Shown here: one piece after another, positions 7,184-16,448 of the stretch
How the letters are laid out: every line of letters starts with the position of its first letter
Numbering within the stretch: position 1 is the first letter of the stretch
Assembly (NCBI GenBank): GCA_019309945.1
Contig: JAFDFH010000001.1
Span: 1-33,112, forward strand
Direction: 5' to 3'
From: Deltaproteobacteria bacterium
GTDB lineage: Bacteria > Desulfobacterota > Desulfobacteria > Desulfobacterales > JAFDFH01
DNA: 33,112 nt
Made by a program: the position numbers and the translations under genes
Notes under the pieces: model-generated
Told to the model about the DNA's origin: nothing
Database searches by the model: none
What the model saw: the letters and a program-made list of their open reading frames with translations, nothing else

Positions 7184-8971
7184 TCAGTCTTTATTCCGGT
7201 ATGCTTCGATAATATCTAAAAAGATTTTCCCATACTTTTCAAGTTTAACAGCACCGATGCCATGGATTTGGAGCAACTCATTTTCGTTTCCTGGGAAAAA
7301 AGTAGCCATTCCAATCAAGGTTTTATCAGAAAAAATAACATATGGTGGTACGCCGGTATGATCCGCGAGTTTTTTTCGCGTCTTCCGCAGCATTTCAAAC
7401 AATTCTCGATCATACTCCGGAATTTCATCTGGAAGAATTTTTTCGGGTAATGTTTCAGGTAAAATGTGGCTGACAGACACCTTTTCACCCTTAAAAACAG
7501 CATACGCCTTAGCGGTCAGATTTAATCCCCCATATTCCATATCCTGGATCATCAGCCCCTTGCTCAAAAACTGTCTGGACATATGGAGCCACTGTTTCCT
7601 GGAATACTCTGCCCCGATCCCGTAAGTTGATAATTTATCGTGCCCAAAATTTAGAACTTTTTTGGATTTGGAGCCCCGTAGTATATCAATGATGTGATTT
7701 GCACCGAATCGTTCGCCGGTACGTTTAACACATGAAAGGAATTTTTGAGCCGGGAGGGTAACATCGATCTGTTCCTTATCGCCTCCAAAACAATTGTCGC
7801 ACGTCCTGCAATTCCCGGGATGATCCTCGTCAAAATAATTCATCAGCGGTACCCGCCGGCAGGATTCTGTTTCGACAAATTGCAGCAGGCTATTCAGATG
7901 AATATTGGCCAAGCGCTGTTCATGCCCCTTTTTGTTCTGAATAATATATCGAATTTTGGGGATATCGCCGTAGCTGAAAAGTAACATGCAACTTGCAGGT
8001 AGGCCGTCTCTGCCGGCCCGCCCAATTTCCTGGTAATAGTTCTCCAGGTTCGGGGGCAAGTCATAATGCAGAACAAAGCGAACATCCGGCTTATTAATGC
8101 CCATCCCAAAGGCAACCGTTGCCACCATGACCTGTATATCATCGTTGATAAAAAGGTCCTGGTTTTTATTGCGATCCCGGTCCGTCAGGCCGGCATGGTA
8201 ATTTTTTGCCGAAATTCCTTGCTTTTTTAGGGCTTCATATAATTTATCCGTGGTATTTCGGGTAGCGCAGTAAATAATGCCGGATTCCCCGGCATTTTCT
8301 TCTATAAAAGCAAGTGCTTGTTTCAAAGGGTTTGATTTTTCAACGATCCGGAGGAACAGGTTCGGTCTGTCAAATGATGCAATAAATTCATTTGAAGCAT
8401 CAAAACCGAGACTTTTTTGAATGTCTTTCTGAACCTGTTGTGTAGCAGTTGCGGTCAGGGCAATGCAGACGGCATCTTTAAAGACCGGCCGGGTTTCTGC
8501 CAGTTGCCTGTATTCAGGACGAAAATCATGTCCCCACCTGGATATACAGTGAGCCTCATCCACTGCCAGGCAATCCACCTGAACTAAAGCAAGCAGATTC
8601 AAGATGCTTTTTTTAAGAAAAGTTTCAGGGGCCAGGTACAGTAATTTCGACTTCTTTTGCTTTATTTGGTATACATTTTTTCGATATTCGTCCGCAGGCA
8701 ACTGGCTGTTTAGTAAGACGGCCGTCACGTTTATTGCCAACATTTGCTCAACCTGATCTTTCATCAATGAAATCAACGGAGAGATGACAATTGTCAATCC
8801 GTCAAATATGAGAGCCGGAATTTGGTAACAAAGGGATTTTCCACCGCCGGTTGGCATAATGACAAGGGTATCCCTTTTTTGAATGACATTGTCGATGATC
8901 TCTTCTTGAAGCGGGAGGAATTTATCATATCCAAAAACACTTTTTAAAATTGTCCTTGAGCGTTTGATCAT
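7184..8971 (-). CDS. recQ: ATP-dependent DNA helicase RecQ
   Basis: 3'-5' superfamily 2 helicase for recombination and replication-fork repair. The 595 aa length and domain order are those of a full RecQ. Walker A is PTGGGKSLCYQIPAL (about residues 40-54), followed by DEAHCISRWGHDFRPEY, the TATAT segment and motif VI YYQEIGRAGRDG. Next come the zinc-binding cysteines (CRR...CRTCDNC), an RQC winged-helix region and a C-terminal HRDC domain (about 515-590). The ATG at 8971 has an upstream AGGAG at good distance. It is the last gene of the minus-strand run beginning with rdgB, 75 bp after the DUF6178-like gene, so it may also have its own promoter. Confidence 0.96.
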   Translation of the reverse strand: MIKRSRTILKSVFGYDKFLPLQEEIIDNVIQKRDTLVIMPTGGGKSLCYQIPALIFDGLTIVISPLISLMKDQVEQMLAINVTAVLLNSQLPADEYRKNVYQIKQKKSKLLYLAPETFLKKSILNLLALVQVDCLAVDEAHCISRWGHDFRPEYRQLAETRPVFKDAVCIALTATATQQVQKDIQKSLGFDASNEFIASFDRPNLFLRIVEKSNPLKQALAFIEENAGESGIIYCATRNTTDKLYEALKKQGISAKNYHAGLTDRDRNKNQDLFINDDIQVMVATVAFGMGINKPDVRFVLHYDLPPNLENYYQEIGRAGRDGLPASCMLLFSYGDIPKIRYIIQNKKGHEQRLANIHLNSLLQFVETESCRRVPLMNYFDEDHPGNCRTCDNCFGGDKEQIDVTLPAQKFLSCVKRTGERFGANHIIDILRGSKSKKVLNFGHDKLSTYGIGAEYSRKQWLHMSRQFLSKGLMIQDMEYGGLNLTAKAYAVFKGEKVSVSHILPETLPEKILPDEIPEYDRELFEMLRKTRKKLADHTGVPPYVIFSDKTLIGMATFFPGNENELLQIHGIGAVKLEKYGKIFLDIIEAYRNKD

Positions 8972-9046
8972 CTCAAACCATCTCCTGAAAGGTTAGGCTA
9001 CAAAGCGTTTGTCAGACTTATAGGGATTATAAAAGAAGAACTATCT

Positions 9047-10786
9047 TTATTCCTTGGGCTTTTCCAGAAGGAAAAGGTGAATATATCTCGAATCGAGGTC
9101 CTTTGCGGCGACGTCGCCATACTCGGTCTCGATTTCTTTAAAAAGATTCTCCAAGGTCTGACCGACTCTTGGGGTGATTTCGTATGGATCAAGTCCGATC
9201 CGCTCTGAAAGCCAATTTAAAAAAGATTCTTTCATGCAAAGGCGGATTTTTGGAGGTTTGCTTTTGGCCGTCCAGAGGTCGTTAAAAAAAGCTCTGAATT
9301 CATCAAGGGTCAGTGGGATCAGCTTTTCGGACGACTTTAAATGATGACGAGCCCACAGCGTCAGAATGAGGCTTTTATAGGTGAGGAACTGGTCCGCACC
9401 TGTCTCTATCTTGATGTTCATTAAAAAAAGCAGCCCGTCAAAGGCAATGATTTCATCGAGTACGTCTTCAGTCGCCTTAACTTCACTGAGGCCTAAAAAT
9501 TCCCGGTACAGCCCCCCTGTTCGGTAATTATCAAAATACAACGGTTTTTTTATAAGGAGACCGCCAAGCACCCCTATCCATTCTTCGCCCCAGAAGCTCA
9601 GCGGCAATTCCTGTTTTACAAACCAGCTTTTTACCCGCCACTTTTCAGCCCGCCATTTCACCTCCAAGGATAGCCCGAATCCGACCCGAAAGATAGCGGA
9701 AAGTGGAAACTTTTGGATAAGTGCGGCGGTAAAGCCCGGGCCCCGTTTTTTGTATGTGGGTGCCAGTCCTTCAAGGCCGATGCTGATGTAGCCACAGGCT
9801 TTCTTAACTATATTTTTTAATTCCGCCCGGCCCCTTATCGTTTTTTGGTCGGCAGCAATGATCTGATTACAAAGGCCTGCAAATTCGGTTTGGATCTGGT
9901 GCAGCATCTGATTCGTATCGATTAATTTCAAGGCGCCGGCAAAAAGATTATCTTCTTCCAGCATGCCACCGTGGTAGAGGGGAACCGGAAGGAGCACTTC
10001 CTGGTTTGAGTTCACTTTAATGGATTTTATTCCCTGATTCTCAAGGTCATCGGGGCTTAACGGCTGGTAAATGCCGATGGCTTCGTCAAATGGCAGGAAT
10101 CCCTTTTCCCCCAAGCGCACATTCCTTAGCCGATAAGCTTCTTCTTCCGATTCAGCCGGGATAATGTTTGAAGACTCTAACAGGACGTTCTGATAAACAG
10201 AGTAATCAAAACCGGCGAGACGCTCTAAAAACTGTGACAGGAATTCTTCCTGATGGGTCTTACGAATGCTGCCGTCCGGTTCTGGAACCAAAGGGTCTTT
10301 TATAAATCTGACATAAAACGTGTCATCGTAAGTGAAAAAGTCTTCACCAAACTCAGACGGATCCTGATCATGATCTCGAATCCTGACTTCAATGGTTTTA
10401 AAAAGGTAGTGTTCAATGAAGTCGCTTTTTTCGTTGATGGCCCATTGAACAAGGCGATTCGGGTCGGCTTTAAGGAGCAGATGAAGCCAGCGGGTAACCG
10501 AACTTATTTCAAGCCGATCTTTTTCCCACGTTTCGATATCGAGTATATACGCCCACTGCCGGTTGGACGCCAGGGACAGCAGTTGAAGAGAATCCTCGGG
10601 CCCGATATCATGGATCAGAAAATAAAGATCTTCTTCCGAACAAGAATGAACCAAGGCTGCAGGCTGGGGCGAATCGAGGATCGCGTCCAGGGCCTTTTCC
10701 GGAGGCAGGCCAAGAATTTTTTTTCTTTGTCGGAGTAAATTTTCGGCTCGCTCGATGGCGAGCTTCTGTTGGATGTCGGTGTTCAT
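9047..10786 (-). CDS. DUF6178-like protein of unknown function
   Basis: A 579 aa, mostly acidic, soluble protein with no signal peptide or membrane helix and no catalytic motif that I recognise. Length, the leucine-rich N-terminal helical region (about residues 1-60) and stretches such as LYFLIHDIGPEDSLQLLSLA and WEKDRLEI resemble the DUF6178 family known from Desulfobacterota; this assignment is from memory, not alignment. The gene begins 5 bp after the ampG stop, so the two are almost certainly co-transcribed, and recQ follows 75 bp later. The neighbours suggest no specific role. Codon use looks like that of its neighbours. Confidence 0.65.
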   Translation of the reverse strand: MNTDIQQKLAIERAENLLRQRKKILGLPPEKALDAILDSPQPAALVHSCSEEDLYFLIHDIGPEDSLQLLSLASNRQWAYILDIETWEKDRLEISSVTRWLHLLLKADPNRLVQWAINEKSDFIEHYLFKTIEVRIRDHDQDPSEFGEDFFTYDDTFYVRFIKDPLVPEPDGSIRKTHQEEFLSQFLERLAGFDYSVYQNVLLESSNIIPAESEEEAYRLRNVRLGEKGFLPFDEAIGIYQPLSPDDLENQGIKSIKVNSNQEVLLPVPLYHGGMLEEDNLFAGALKLIDTNQMLHQIQTEFAGLCNQIIAADQKTIRGRAELKNIVKKACGYISIGLEGLAPTYKKRGPGFTAALIQKFPLSAIFRVGFGLSLEVKWRAEKWRVKSWFVKQELPLSFWGEEWIGVLGGLLIKKPLYFDNYRTGGLYREFLGLSEVKATEDVLDEIIAFDGLLFLMNIKIETGADQFLTYKSLILTLWARHHLKSSEKLIPLTLDEFRAFFNDLWTAKSKPPKIRLCMKESFLNWLSERIGLDPYEITPRVGQTLENLFKEIETEYGDVAAKDLDSRYIHLFLLEKPKE

Positions 10787-10791
10787 TTATA

Positions 10792-12096
10792 TTAAGCCGT
10801 TAAGGTTGTTTTTAAGTGCCACGGAGCAAATTTCAGCAGCAGCAGCATTCCAGGAATGGCGATCAGGGTGCATGCGATAAAAAAACCTTCCCATCCGAAA
10901 TTCTTTGCAAAAAAACCGGTCGGAGCCGAAGCCATCACCCTGGGTACACCCATGAGGCTCGTAAGTAATGCGTATTGCGTTGCGGTAAATTTTTTATTCG
11001 TAATGCTGGCCATGAATGCGACATAGGCAGCTGTCCCCATTCCACTACTTAGGTTTTCAAAGGAGATCACGCCCGCCAGGACAGAAACACTGTGACCGAT
11101 CCTCGCCAGAATCGCAAAGCAGGCTGTCGACAGGGCCTGAAGGAAACCGAAAATCCAAAGGCTTCGGTTGATTCCCATACGAAGCATGAATACCCCACCC
11201 ATCAGGCTTCCGATGATGGTAGCCCAGAAACCGAAAAGTTTAACGACTGCACCAATTTCCGTTTTTGAAAATCCGATTTCAAGATAAAAGGGCATCGTCA
11301 TAGCACTGGCCATGGTGTCGCCGATTTTGTAAAAGAGTATGAACGCCAGTATCCAAATGGCACCCCGACGACTGAAGTATTCCACCAGGGGATCAAACAC
11401 AGCTTCATGTAAGTTTTTTGGGGTTTCGACCGAAATCTCAGGTTCCGGTGCCAGAAGAGTGGTCAGAACACCGGGCAACATACATGCGGCCATTATCGTA
11501 TAGACCCAGGCAAAGGGTATATGGTCGGCCATAATCAGCCCGCCGCCGGAAGCCAGCAGCATCCCCATCCGGTATCCGTTGACGTACAGCGATGATCCCA
11601 GGCCCAATTCCTCATCGGAAAGATCTTCCCGGCGGTATGCATCCACCACGATGTCCTGGGAAGCACTGCAAAAAGTAACCAGAAAAGCAGCGAATGCCAC
11701 CATCCATAAGCTTTTTCCCGGATCAGTAAACCCTAAACAAATAATGGAAAAGATCAAGGCCAATTGAATGACCAGAAGCCATCCTCTCCGGCGGCCTAAA
11801 AAAGGCAACGTAAAGCGATCCAGGAAAGGTGCCCAGAGGAACTTCAGCGTGTAGGGAAGACCCACCAGAGCCATCATGCCGATGATGGTTAGATCCACTC
11901 CTTCTTCTTTCATCCAGGCCTGCAAGAGCGAGATGGTCAAAAGAAGGGGCAGACCACAGGCAAAGCCCATCAAAAGCGCCACAAGCATGCGGCCGCTGAA
12001 AATTACTTTGACAATGGCTTCGCGGTTTTCAGATCCTGCCAGGGGGTTTTGATTTTTGCGATTTGAAACTTTAGATAATCGCGATCCGTAGCGCAT
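10792..12096 (-). CDS. ampG: AmpG-like muropeptide permease (MFS)
   Basis: Inner-membrane major facilitator transporter that in enterobacteria imports anhydro-muropeptides for cell-wall recycling. The 434 aa sequence has about 12 hydrophobic helices and follows E. coli AmpG segment by segment: GFACGLPLLLTISLLQAWM, LVGLPYTLKFLWAPFLDR, FLGRRRGWLLVIQ, FCSASQDIVVDAYR, LLAPEPE, FENLSSGMGTAAYVAFM and FTATQYALLTSL. An N-terminal extension of about 30 charged residues precedes the first helix, so the true start may be further downstream. It lies 23 bp after pckG and 5 bp before the DUF6178-like gene. No other recycling gene (ampD, nagZ, mpl) is in the window. Confidence 0.88.
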   Translation of the reverse strand: MRYGSRLSKVSNRKNQNPLAGSENREAIVKVIFSGRMLVALLMGFACGLPLLLTISLLQAWMKEEGVDLTIIGMMALVGLPYTLKFLWAPFLDRFTLPFLGRRRGWLLVIQLALIFSIICLGFTDPGKSLWMVAFAAFLVTFCSASQDIVVDAYRREDLSDEELGLGSSLYVNGYRMGMLLASGGGLIMADHIPFAWVYTIMAACMLPGVLTTLLAPEPEISVETPKNLHEAVFDPLVEYFSRRGAIWILAFILFYKIGDTMASAMTMPFYLEIGFSKTEIGAVVKLFGFWATIIGSLMGGVFMLRMGINRSLWIFGFLQALSTACFAILARIGHSVSVLAGVISFENLSSGMGTAAYVAFMASITNKKFTATQYALLTSLMGVPRVMASAPTGFFAKNFGWEGFFIACTLIAIPGMLLLLKFAPWHLKTTLTA

Positions 12097-12119
12097 AAGG
12101 CAGATCCGGTGTCCGGATT

Positions 12120-14093
12120 CTATTTTCCGGTTCCGTAATTTTCAAGCTCCGTGGGCGTGACAATCGGACCATACGTGTCTCTCAGGGCCTTCAGACCTTC
12201 ACGCTGTTCATTGAGAACTTCGAATAATTTTCCAGGAACGCTTTTTTCTTTTCCATAGGCTTCAATCTGCAGATCTATTCTGCCGATGATATTATCCACA
12301 TACAAAGAAAACTGTTTTAGATAGAGCTCTTCTGTATATTCTTTATTGATTATGGTATGAAAAAGCGCTTTAAGATCTTCAAACTTTGGAAGGTCCCCAA
12401 TCGGTGTCCGAATCACATCTACCTCGTTGTGTGCGATCCTGTCCAGCCAGGACAACCAGACCTTTACGTCTCTTTTCTCTCCAATCAGGTTCTTTGAAGA
12501 CCCCCCTCGGGCTTCTTCCGTCAGGAAGTAATTCAAGCCCGCCATCACCGGTTTTTTATCAGCCGCAATTTTGGGGCTTCCAAAAAATTTAAACTGGGCG
12601 TCCATATAGTCGCCTAGTGCACCGGGTATAAAGGGCGCATTGGCCCAGGGCGCCCGTTTAACACCGGTAGCGCCGACTTCCGTGGCGGTTGCTGCAGATA
12701 CGATGGAAGCACCAATGGTAACGCCATGATCTGGATTCTTCGTTGCCCATACCGGCGGCATGGTGTCACTATCTCTGCCGCTGTAAGTAATCACTCTTGT
12801 TCCCACACCTCTGGGATCCTCGGCCTTTTCAGAATAATTTCCCAGGGCGGTTGAAGCAAGGGTGCATCGCGCATTAGGATGGGATATGGGAATCGCCTTT
12901 CCGTTTTCATCGACTTGCCCTGCTTCCCAGGGGCCTTGAAAATTCCTTCCTTTAACCGGCGGCTCCTCACCATTACCCGTCCATTGAGGGATACCGTTTT
13001 CATCAATCAATAGATTCGACCATATGACTTCGGTTCCGGGTTCCCTGAGGCATTCCATAAGCATTGGATCGCCTTCCCGGTTTACATCCTCCACAATGCC
13101 AAATATACCGCATTCGGGATTAACGGATCGGATGCTGCCGTCTGGGTCAATCCACATTTGGGCCAGGTCATCGCCGACAAAATGGTTGCCAACCATCGCG
13201 GTAGTCGTCTTGCCGCATCCACTGGGGGCCGCGCCGGCGATCCATGTCGTCCGCCCACCGGGTCCTTCAATTCCGGTAATGAACATATGTTCCGAAAGTT
13301 CGGTGCCTCTGTTTTCGTAAATGGATTTATCCACGGCAAAGCGATGATTCCCCTTTTTGAGCAATAACGTATTCCCGGCATAGGTACACTTAAAGCTGTA
13401 GGTGGTTCGGTAACTTCGATCCATCATTACCCGGGCATCCGGCAAATCTTCGGGTCGGTTTAAACCTTCGCTGTGGATGTTGGTGAAGAAATGGTTCGCA
13501 CGACCAACCTCTTTATCAAAATCGTTAAATGCATTCCGGTACAAAATTTCGGCGCTGTGGGACACATAGGTGGAGCTGGTAATTTCCAGGGCCGGGTTAG
13601 ATACAGGCGCGCCAATAGGACCTCGCACGTAGAACCCAACCATCATCGTTTTGCCATGCATAATACCCGTCATTTGATCCCGAACGATTTCAAGAGCTTC
13701 GCTCCTCAGCAGTTGCTTTGCCAGAGAACTTATATCTTCGCCTTCATTGGCGATATAAAAGGTACGGTCGACAATTCGACCCTGTTCCTCCTTTAAATCA
13801 AAATGAATGGTATGGTCCGGCATGGGAAGCGGGGCTTCCTCTCCTTTTTTAAGGGCCATAGATCGGATATGCTGTCGATCTTCTTTGGATCCGGTATTGA
13901 TAAAAACCGTATCCGGTTCACACATTGTGATTGCATTCGCTACTTTCAGGAGGACTTCGGGGTGGTTAATTCGTTGTATTTTGGCCAGATTGACTTCATC
14001 CAGCTTTTCTTTAAAAAGTGCCATTGTCGCCTCGTGTGAAGTAATCCCCCCGATTTCAACGACGATGTCTATCCCTTTTTTTAATTCCAGCAT
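12120..14093 (-). CDS. pckG: Phosphoenolpyruvate carboxykinase (GTP)
   Basis: Interconverts oxaloacetate and PEP with GTP/GDP, linking the C4 acids of the TCA cycle to gluconeogenesis. The 657 aa protein has the PEPCK-specific P-loop region GAAPSGCGKTTTAM (about residues 287-300), carrying the hyper-reactive cysteine typical of GTP-type enzymes, followed by DDLAQMWIDPDGSIRSVNPE, GIFGIVEDVN and the C-terminal GASIVSAATATEVG and PFIPGALGDYM regions. The P-loop differs from the usual FPSACGKTN form, so this is a divergent GTP-type branch and is longer than the common 600-620 aa. AAGGAGAG precedes the ATG at good spacing. It lies 17 bp after the nitroreductase gene in the same run. Confidence 0.88.
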   Translation of the reverse strand: MLELKKGIDIVVEIGGITSHEATMALFKEKLDEVNLAKIQRINHPEVLLKVANAITMCEPDTVFINTGSKEDRQHIRSMALKKGEEAPLPMPDHTIHFDLKEEQGRIVDRTFYIANEGEDISSLAKQLLRSEALEIVRDQMTGIMHGKTMMVGFYVRGPIGAPVSNPALEITSSTYVSHSAEILYRNAFNDFDKEVGRANHFFTNIHSEGLNRPEDLPDARVMMDRSYRTTYSFKCTYAGNTLLLKKGNHRFAVDKSIYENRGTELSEHMFITGIEGPGGRTTWIAGAAPSGCGKTTTAMVGNHFVGDDLAQMWIDPDGSIRSVNPECGIFGIVEDVNREGDPMLMECLREPGTEVIWSNLLIDENGIPQWTGNGEEPPVKGRNFQGPWEAGQVDENGKAIPISHPNARCTLASTALGNYSEKAEDPRGVGTRVITYSGRDSDTMPPVWATKNPDHGVTIGASIVSAATATEVGATGVKRAPWANAPFIPGALGDYMDAQFKFFGSPKIAADKKPVMAGLNYFLTEEARGGSSKNLIGEKRDVKVWLSWLDRIAHNEVDVIRTPIGDLPKFEDLKALFHTIINKEYTEELYLKQFSLYVDNIIGRIDLQIEAYGKEKSVPGKLFEVLNEQREGLKALRDTYGPIVTPTELENYGTGK

Positions 14094-14110
14094 ATTTGAC
14101 TCTCCTTTAT

Positions 14111-14698
14111 TTATAGAAAATTGATGATAATATCACTTAAATTTCTTTTGGGCACATGATGGATGCCTTCATTGTCGCGCCAGTATTTGATATCATTATC
14201 CGGACCGGCATTTTCGATCACCGCTGTTTCTTTGGGTTTTCCAATCGCAAGGACGAGGATTATTTGAAATTGCTTGGGAATTTGAAGGATATCCCTGAGT
14301 TTGGCCCCCTTTACGGATCCAATCATGCAACCTGCAAGGCCTTTTTCCCGAGCTCCTAAAAGAATGCTCTGGCCGGCAATACCATGGTCACATCCAAAGT
14401 CTTTGGCAATGACAGTATCTCCAAGGATGATGATATACGCTGATGGTCTTTCACCCTCCTCCGGCCCCGCCCAGTCTTTCAGATATCCGGCCCACCCCAG
14501 GCAAGGAAATATCATGGCGTTCGTTGGGGGATTGGCGCAAAGGATATACTTGAGGGGTTGCAAGTTTGCTCCCGAGGCGGAAAGCCTCGCAAGATCAACC
14601 AGACTTTTTAGCGTTTCCAACCGGATGGCATACTCTTGGTAAAATCGCCGACAGCTTCTGTTTTTTCTGATGAGATCTGAGATCATTTCATTTTTCAT
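14111..14698 (-). CDS. Nitroreductase-family flavoprotein
   Basis: FMN-dependent NAD(P)H oxidoreductase of the nitroreductase fold; substrate unknown. The N-terminal RKNRSCRRFYQE matches the typical R(S)xRxF flavin phosphate-binding start. SASGANLQPLKYIL and the late GLAGCMIGSVKGAKLRDIL with ILVLAIGKPKE are standard family segments. I use the ATG at 14698, giving about 195 aa. The frame stays open a further 13 codons upstream, but that stretch lies inside rdgB and looks like read-through. The gene overlaps the end of rdgB by 11 bp, so translation is probably coupled. It precedes pckG by 17 bp. A redox housekeeping role is only a guess. Confidence 0.85.
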   Translation of the reverse strand: MKNEMISDLIRKNRSCRRFYQEYAIRLETLKSLVDLARLSASGANLQPLKYILCANPPTNAMIFPCLGWAGYLKDWAGPEEGERPSAYIIILGDTVIAKDFGCDHGIAGQSILLGAREKGLAGCMIGSVKGAKLRDILQIPKQFQIILVLAIGKPKETAVIENAGPDNDIKYWRDNEGIHHVPKRNLSDIIINFL

Positions 14699-15338
14699 GA
14701 TGGACGAATTTTTCCATAACGGGCATATGCTGATCAATCCAGGTCAGGACTTTTTTAAATTCATCCCGAAGTTCATTGAGTGCCTTTCCCCGGTGGCTTA
14801 CACGATTTTTTTCATTTCGCGTTAATTCCGCAAACGTCTTTTTCAGTGGTGGATAATAGAAAATCGAATCGTAACCGAACCCGTTTGAGCCGGCGGGCTT
14901 TTCAGCGATCAAACCTTCCACCCGAGCCTCATAGGTCAGCGCAGGACCGGTTGGAACCGCAATGGATATAACACATTCAAACGCCGCCTTGCGATTCGTC
15001 TGGCCCTCCATCTCTTTGAGCAGCCTGGCACATCTTTGTTCGTCGCTCGCATTTTCCCCGGCATAACGTGCCGACCGAACGCCGGGCGCACCTCCGAGGG
15101 CTTCTACGATTAGGCCTGAATCATCCGCCAGTGCCGGCAGTCCTAATATTTTTGCCGTAAAGCTTGCCTTTTTATACGCGTTTTCATCAAATGTGCTTCC
15201 ATCTTCTTCTACCGGGGGTATGGGGCCAAAATCCTCCAGATTTTTTATTCCAAAAGGAAAGTCCTCAAATAGATCCCTGATTTCTGCGGTTTTTCCTTTA
15301 TTTCGCGTTGCAATTACAAGAATATTTAAGTTTTGCAT
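14688..15338 (-). CDS. rdgB: XTP/dITP (non-canonical purine NTP) pyrophosphatase
   Basis: Sanitises the nucleotide pool by hydrolysing dITP, XTP and ITP to monophosphates, preventing their incorporation into DNA. Visible family motifs: the N-terminal ILVIATRNKGKTAEI (substrate-binding SxNxxK-like), DGSTFDENAYKKA, LPALADDSGLIVEALGGAPGVRSARYAG and the C-terminal GSNGFGYDSIFYYP and SHRGKAL. The length of 216 aa is normal. I chose the ATG at 15338 with GAGG six bases upstream; a TTG codon lies immediately before it. It is the first gene of the minus-strand run ending at recQ. With recQ it gives that run a partial genome-maintenance flavour, though pckG and ampG do not fit such a theme. Confidence 0.94.
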   Translation of the reverse strand: MQNLNILVIATRNKGKTAEIRDLFEDFPFGIKNLEDFGPIPPVEEDGSTFDENAYKKASFTAKILGLPALADDSGLIVEALGGAPGVRSARYAGENASDEQRCARLLKEMEGQTNRKAAFECVISIAVPTGPALTYEARVEGLIAEKPAGSNGFGYDSIFYYPPLKKTFAELTRNEKNRVSHRGKALNELRDEFKKVLTWIDQHMPVMEKFVHHEK

Positions 15339-15654
15339 CAAAGCCTCAGCAGATCATCGCAAAACGCCCTCTTTCGTCTAATTTCAGCTTCAGACAAAAT
15401 TTTAAGCCCTCGAAATATTCGATGTATTCATTCGGTTAACCCGCCTTAGGAGCGTTAAAATGTTCACCTTGTTTGAAAGTAAACGAAATTAAGCAGTTTT
15501 AAAGAGTGTCCTCAATTCATAAAAAAATTCTGATTCAGTTCTTAGAAAACGGCCTGTTCTTGAAAAAAGGGTGCAAAGCTTGAGAAATGATTTATAAATC
15601 ATGGTATTATGTTTGTAAAGGGTTTTAAATGACAAGAGATTTGATAAATATTTC
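15339..15654. other. Intergenic spacer between divergent rdgB and the RCK gene
   Basis: About 400 bp in total up to 15743, with no credible gene. It holds a perfect 16 bp palindrome (ATGATTTA/TAAATCAT, 15587-15602), a plausible regulator site. The rdgB promoter must also lie here on the minus strand but I cannot place it with confidence. Confidence 0.4.
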
Positions 15655-15682
15655 TTTACACTGCAAACCGCGCTGGTATATT
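15655..15682 (+). promoter_or_regulatory. Candidate promoter of the RCK/TrkA-N gene
   Basis: TTTACA (15655-15660), 16 bp spacer, TATATT (15677-15682), each one or two bases from the sigma70 consensus. It lies about 60 bp upstream of the start at 15744. Downstream, GGAGGT at 15700-15705 precedes only non-ATG codons; GAGGGA at 15735-15740 serves the ATG. Confidence 0.4.
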
Positions 15683-15743
15683 AATTGGTGACTGCTCACG
15701 GAGGTCAGAGATTGGCGGAGCTTTCAGGAATCCTGAGGGAAAA

Positions 15744-16445
15744 ATGGAAAATCGGGTCAAGAAATTGAAAAATCATTATATCGTATGTGGCGGGGGTGAG
15801 ACCGGACGACACGTCCTGGCCGAACTCATTAAGAGCAAGGAACATGTTGTTCTGATCGAACAGGATCAGGACAGGATCGAACGATGCAGCTCTACGGGTG
15901 ATCTGCTCTATGTTAAAGGCGATGCAACCGATGATCAAAATCTGCTCTCTGCCGGTATCGATCAAGCTGCGGGGATCATCATCAGTCTGCCGTTTGATAA
16001 AGATACACTGTATGTCACCATGACGGCAAGAATGCTCAACAAAAAAATACGTATCATCAGCAGTATGGTAGATCAAAAACTGGAACCCAAACTTAAAAAA
16101 GCGGGGGCCAATAGTGTGGTATCATCCAATTTTATCGGTGCCTTGCGCATGGCATCTGAAATGATTCGTCCGACCGTCGTTGAATTCCTCGACAGAATGC
16201 TGCGCAGCCGCCATGGAAATTTGAGAATACATGAGATAACGATTTCAGAAAATTCAGATATTGTGGGGAAAAAAATCAGCGAATCCGGATTAAAAGACAA
16301 ATTCGATCTGCTGGTACTTGGAAGAAGACACGCTACGGAAGAAATTGAGTTTAACCCTTCGCACCTGCAGGTAATCGAAGCAGGGATGAAATTAATTGTA
16401 ATGGGAGCAATTGAAAATATTGACAGGGTCAAAAATGCATTCTAA
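15744..16445 (+). CDS. Soluble RCK (TrkA-N/TrkA-C) potassium-regulatory protein
   Basis: Cytosolic nucleotide-binding regulator of potassium channels or transporters. A Rossmann TrkA-N domain starts at HYIVCGGGETGRHVLAEL (about residues 12-29), with the acidic ribose-binding end of strand 2 in VVLIEQD and the family stretch VKGDATDD. A TrkA-C (RCK-C) domain occupies about residues 150-233 (IHEITISENSDIVGKKISESGL ... LIVMGAIENIDRV). The N-terminus begins exactly where ligand-gated channels join pore to RCK (MENRVKKLKNHYIVCG), but no pore helix is encoded upstream. It may partner an unlinked transporter or be a remnant of a channel gene. Its TAA stop is part of the target duplication of the repeat that follows. 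Confidence 0.85.
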   Translation: MENRVKKLKNHYIVCGGGETGRHVLAELIKSKEHVVLIEQDQDRIERCSSTGDLLYVKGDATDDQNLLSAGIDQAAGIIISLPFDKDTLYVTMTARMLNKKIRIISSMVDQKLEPKLKKAGANSVVSSNFIGALRMASEMIRPTVVEFLDRMLRSRHGNLRIHEITISENSDIVGKKISESGLKDKFDLLVLGRRHATEEIEFNPSHLQVIEAGMKLIVMGAIENIDRVKNAF

Positions 16446-16448
16446 CTG

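Noticed and set aside
7012..7212. 66-codon plus-strand frame after the corrinoid activator
   Set aside because: TTG start without a ribosome-binding site, contains the candidate terminator and runs into the end of recQ.
10253..10738. 161-codon frame opposite the DUF6178-like gene
   Set aside because: Antisense shadow of a longer gene; basic, low-plausibility translation with no motif.
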